From contig NC_080711.1 in assembly GCF_019097595.1 (NCBI RefSeq), positions 11,940,428-12,004,427 of the forward strand: 64,000 bases of DNA, given 5' to 3'. The notes beneath the pieces are model-generated. The model worked only from the letters and a program-made list of their open reading frames with translations, was not told where the DNA came from and searched no databases. Position 1 is the stretch's first letter; each line of letters starts with the position of its first letter. Source of the stretch: Hemibagrus wyckioides (Eukaryota > Chordata > Actinopteri > Siluriformes > Bagridae). The position numbers were made by a program, and so were the translations under genes. This document shows, piece after piece, positions 61,163 to 64,000 of this stretch.

Positions 61163-64000
61163 CTTTTCAAATTACACCCTATCAAAAAGGTGTAATAATT
61201 GGTCTGAATGAAGGGGCTATGGTTTACTTTCAAAGATATGATTGTAAAATCCTTATTGGCAAAAATGCCATGTAGAAAATCTGGGTCATTTATTTATTTC
61301 AGGCTTATAATTGTTTTTCTAATCTCAAAATTAGCTCCACCTTCAGCTGAAACAGAGCTATACACCTCAGACACTTTTTTTTGGTTTAAGGCTGCTTTAT
61401 ACCTCCTTGTAGTAACATATTTTGAATGGGTGATGGCATCATTTTCACCATCACTTTTGCAAAAGTGCAAAAACCGGCAGCACATGCAAATGTTTTTTTT
61501 CTAGAGAAATAGGGACAGATTTCCAAGTCATGTTGCTACCAAATACTTCAGACACGTTTATCCAGACCTCTACTGATTTCTGGTTTTCTGTACATTTTTA
61601 GCCTGTTGCCATTGTGACACTGCCCCCTACTAGACATGTTTATGTTGTGATTATGGTACGAAGATGTGGAGGTAGAAATCAGACTTTATAAGGGCAACTT
61701 GCTAGGCATACATATTTTCAGCAGAGGAGATGGGGTCAGTTGCATGGAGGGGTCAAGGTTTAATGTTTTCATTACAATTTGTTAACTGTCTCCCAACATT
61801 GTGAATAATAATAATAATTCTATGCTTATTACCTCTTCTTAGACGTTCTGGCAGTTTTGTGTACACCGACAGTCCCCTGTACACTCAAACCAGTGGTGCT
61901 CAGTATTACGAAAGCACCAGTGTCAGTGTCTCCGCCTCCCAGGCTGCCTCTCCTGTGAATACGGGCTTTGTGACAGGGACTGGTCAGATTGTGACCAGTG
62001 CCACGCCCGGTACAGGGGGTGGAGCCACAGCAGTAATCGCAGTGTCAGGGACGGCTGCTAACGGCTCTGGAGATGGAGGAGGTGGAGCTAACGGGAGCAG
62101 TGGCAGCTACGTGATTCAGGGAGGCTACATGCTCAGCAGCGGCGGAGGCAGCAGCAGCAGCACCAGTGGAAACGGCCAGAGTTACTCTCAAAATGCTCGC
62201 GTCTCCCCTGCCACCGTGAGTATTAGCGAGGGAGAGGAGAATAGCGTGCCGTCTGCAGACAAAAAGGTATGACCGCAGAAAGAATTCACAAAGGAGAATA
62301 GCGGAGCCCATCCGCTCGACTACACCTGTCACTCACTTCGCCACCTTCACCCTTTCCAGTATCAGAACGATGATGTGCTCATCGTTCCCTTTCACGCATC
62401 AGAGAGCACAGTCAAAGAGCAGAGGGAGTCAGTAAGTCGCCACTGAACCTCTGCCATTAGGTGCAAAAGCATAGAAAAATTAACTACAGTTATCCAACCT
62501 GTTAAGTTTACTACAGAGAAACAGTCTCTGAATACATCAAATATTCATTAATTTCAATGTATCCTACCATAGCACTAGCACAGATTTCCTTCTTTCACTG
62601 TGCTGTCATGTTCATCAGATTCAAATATAGAATTTAATCATAACTCCATCACGTTTCATGTCATAATATGCATGAGAGAAGAGAATGACCTTTGATATTC
62701 ATATTCACTCAAAAGGCCTTCAAACACAGCTGTCAGGAGAACCACACAAAGCAACAGGCATCCCATTGGTTACATGTTGTTGCATACCCATATTGTATGC
62801 GACGGCACGCTGAAAGATATGACTGAATTGCATGTGTGTGTGTGTCAGTGTGTGTGTCTCTGTGTATATGTGTGTTTGTGTACATGATGTCATGTAACTG
62901 CAGTGGTATAATAGCACATCACAGGATGGTGCTATTGTATGAATTAGGCTTTAATTGCATATAAATTCACATATGATCACTTGTCTCACACGTCATGTCA
63001 TTCTGACATATCTCTGTCAGCATGTGTATGCATGAGTGGGAAAGTGCATGCGAACATGTCTCTGCTCTATGTGTGTCCTGTCTGTGTCTGTGTGTGTGCG
63101 TCAGGTCAACCCTGGGCTCTCTGTCTGAGTGTGCGTGTGGCTGTGTGTGTGTCTCATCCTTGCAGCTGTCCTCTGGCCCTCAGGTGCAGTGGTTGTTGGA
63201 TAATTATGAGACGGCGGAGGGTGTGAGCTTGCCGCGCTCCACTCTGTACTGCCACTACCTGCTGCACTGCCAGGAGCAGAAGCTAGAGCCCGTCAACGCT
63301 GCCTCCTTCGGAAAACTCATCCGCTCTGTCTTCATGGGCCTGAGGACGAGGCGCCTGGGTACTCGGTAAAAAACCCCAAAAAAAACAAAAAAACATAGAT
63401 CATCCATAAACAGAAAACTCTCACCCACTCACCCCTTCACAGACATTTATGCACCGGCAGACACGTATCTGCTTTATTTTTAGAGGGAACTCGAAATATC
63501 ACTATTATGGGCTGAGGATTAAAGCAAGCTCCTCTCTGCTCCGGCTGATGGAGGACCAACAACACCTGGCAATGAGGCAGCAGCCCTTCTCCCAAAAACA
63601 GAGGTAATTTAATCTAATCTAATCCTCTATTCTCTACATTGTTCATGAGAAAATACAGGTCTTGTTTGTTGCTATTCGGGAACTGTAACATATTAGACTC
63701 AGATTGAAAGAGCAAGTAAAGATGCAGGTGCAGAGGCTTTTCAAAATCCACACATAAAACAAACTCCCTGCACAATTCAGATGTGAACACATCATCACAT
63801 GATTCGGTGCATGTTAGTACAGGAAAACACTGTGCAAACAGGATATCCAATGATCACAGCAAAAATGCTATCAAAGGTTCAGCATAAACAATTGGGACAA
63901 TAGCAAGACTCAGAAATTAAATAAACAATTGTAAAGGTTGGCAGGACTACACATTAAATGAATGCTCTTTTCATTTTTACAGTCATAAAGTGAACCAGAA
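57978..64000 (+). CDS. rfx1: regulatory factor X1, 5' part (runs off the right edge)
   Basis: Winged-helix transcription factor that binds X-box DNA as a dimer. Coding exons: 57978-58293 (exon begins 57957), 58504-58613, 61024-61112, 61843-62215 (or to 62266), 63184-63365, 63484-63603 and probably 63983 onward. They join in frame. The protein begins [19 protein letters not shown], has repeated [15 protein letters not shown] and VVQQVQ segments, [16 protein letters not shown], a Gly/Ser-rich run and [11 protein letters not shown]. The DNA-binding domain follows: [20 protein letters not shown], then [19 protein letters not shown] and [11 protein letters not shown]. Start, glycine-rich region and domain match RFX1 better than RFX2 or RFX3, and RLN3/IL27RA are its neighbours in human. 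The dimerisation domain lies outside the window. Confidence 0.93.
58614..58666. repeat. (CA)n microsatellite starting at an rfx1 splice donor
   Basis: The array begins directly at the gtaaac donor of the exon ending at 58613 and runs for about 25 units with one interruption. Confidence 0.9.
59491..59548. repeat. (CA)n-rich stretch in an rfx1 intron
   Basis: About 22 CA units with three single-base interruptions. Confidence 0.88.

Overview
The window is vertebrate nuclear DNA, most likely from a teleost fish. Five multi-exon genes with GT-AG introns can be followed exon by exon. The spacers hold Tc1/mariner fragments, non-LTR retrotransposons and tRNA-derived SINEs typical of fish, plus many AT-rich microsatellites. 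A catfish-like or other otophysan fish would fit, but the window alone does not settle the species.

Layout on the minus strand, in transcription order: relaxin-3 (rln3, 52954 to 51949), interleukin-27 receptor alpha (il27ra, 51008 to 39603), the BRG1 chromatin-remodelling ATPase (smarca4, 35374 to 23455) and the low-density lipoprotein receptor (ldlr, 18289 to 8820). The regulatory factor X1 gene (rfx1) runs on the plus strand from 57978 past the right edge, so it is 3' truncated here. ldlr (18 coding exons, 869 aa), smarca4 (33 coding exons, 1628 aa), il27ra (15 coding exons, 800 aa) and rln3 (2 exons, 153 aa) all read through in frame with no breaks.

Regions: 1-5340 non-genic with one SINE and two tetranucleotide repeats; 5343-8420 a cluster of mobile elements (a twin-primed LINE, a Tc1-derived element, a second Tc1 relic) running into the ldlr 3' region; 8820-18620 ldlr with a recognisable SREBP/Sp1 promoter; 18700-22670 a spacer with a second copy of the Tc1-derived element; 22677-38450 smarca4 with a GC-rich promoter; 39003-51200 il27ra; 51261-51731 an unrecognised plus-strand single-exon ORF between il27ra and rln3; 51733-53094 rln3; 53655-54900 a LINE remnant; 56290-64000 rfx1.

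The genes are not one pathway. They cover cholesterol uptake (ldlr), nucleosome remodelling (smarca4), cytokine signalling (il27ra), a neuropeptide hormone (rln3) and an X-box transcription factor (rfx1). Their order matters: in human, SMARCA4-LDLR and RLN3-IL27RA-RFX1 are two separate blocks of chromosome 19p13, and here they are directly adjacent with the same relative orientations. The least explained item is the ORF at 51261-51731, which has its own TATA-like and poly(A) motifs and converges on rln3.
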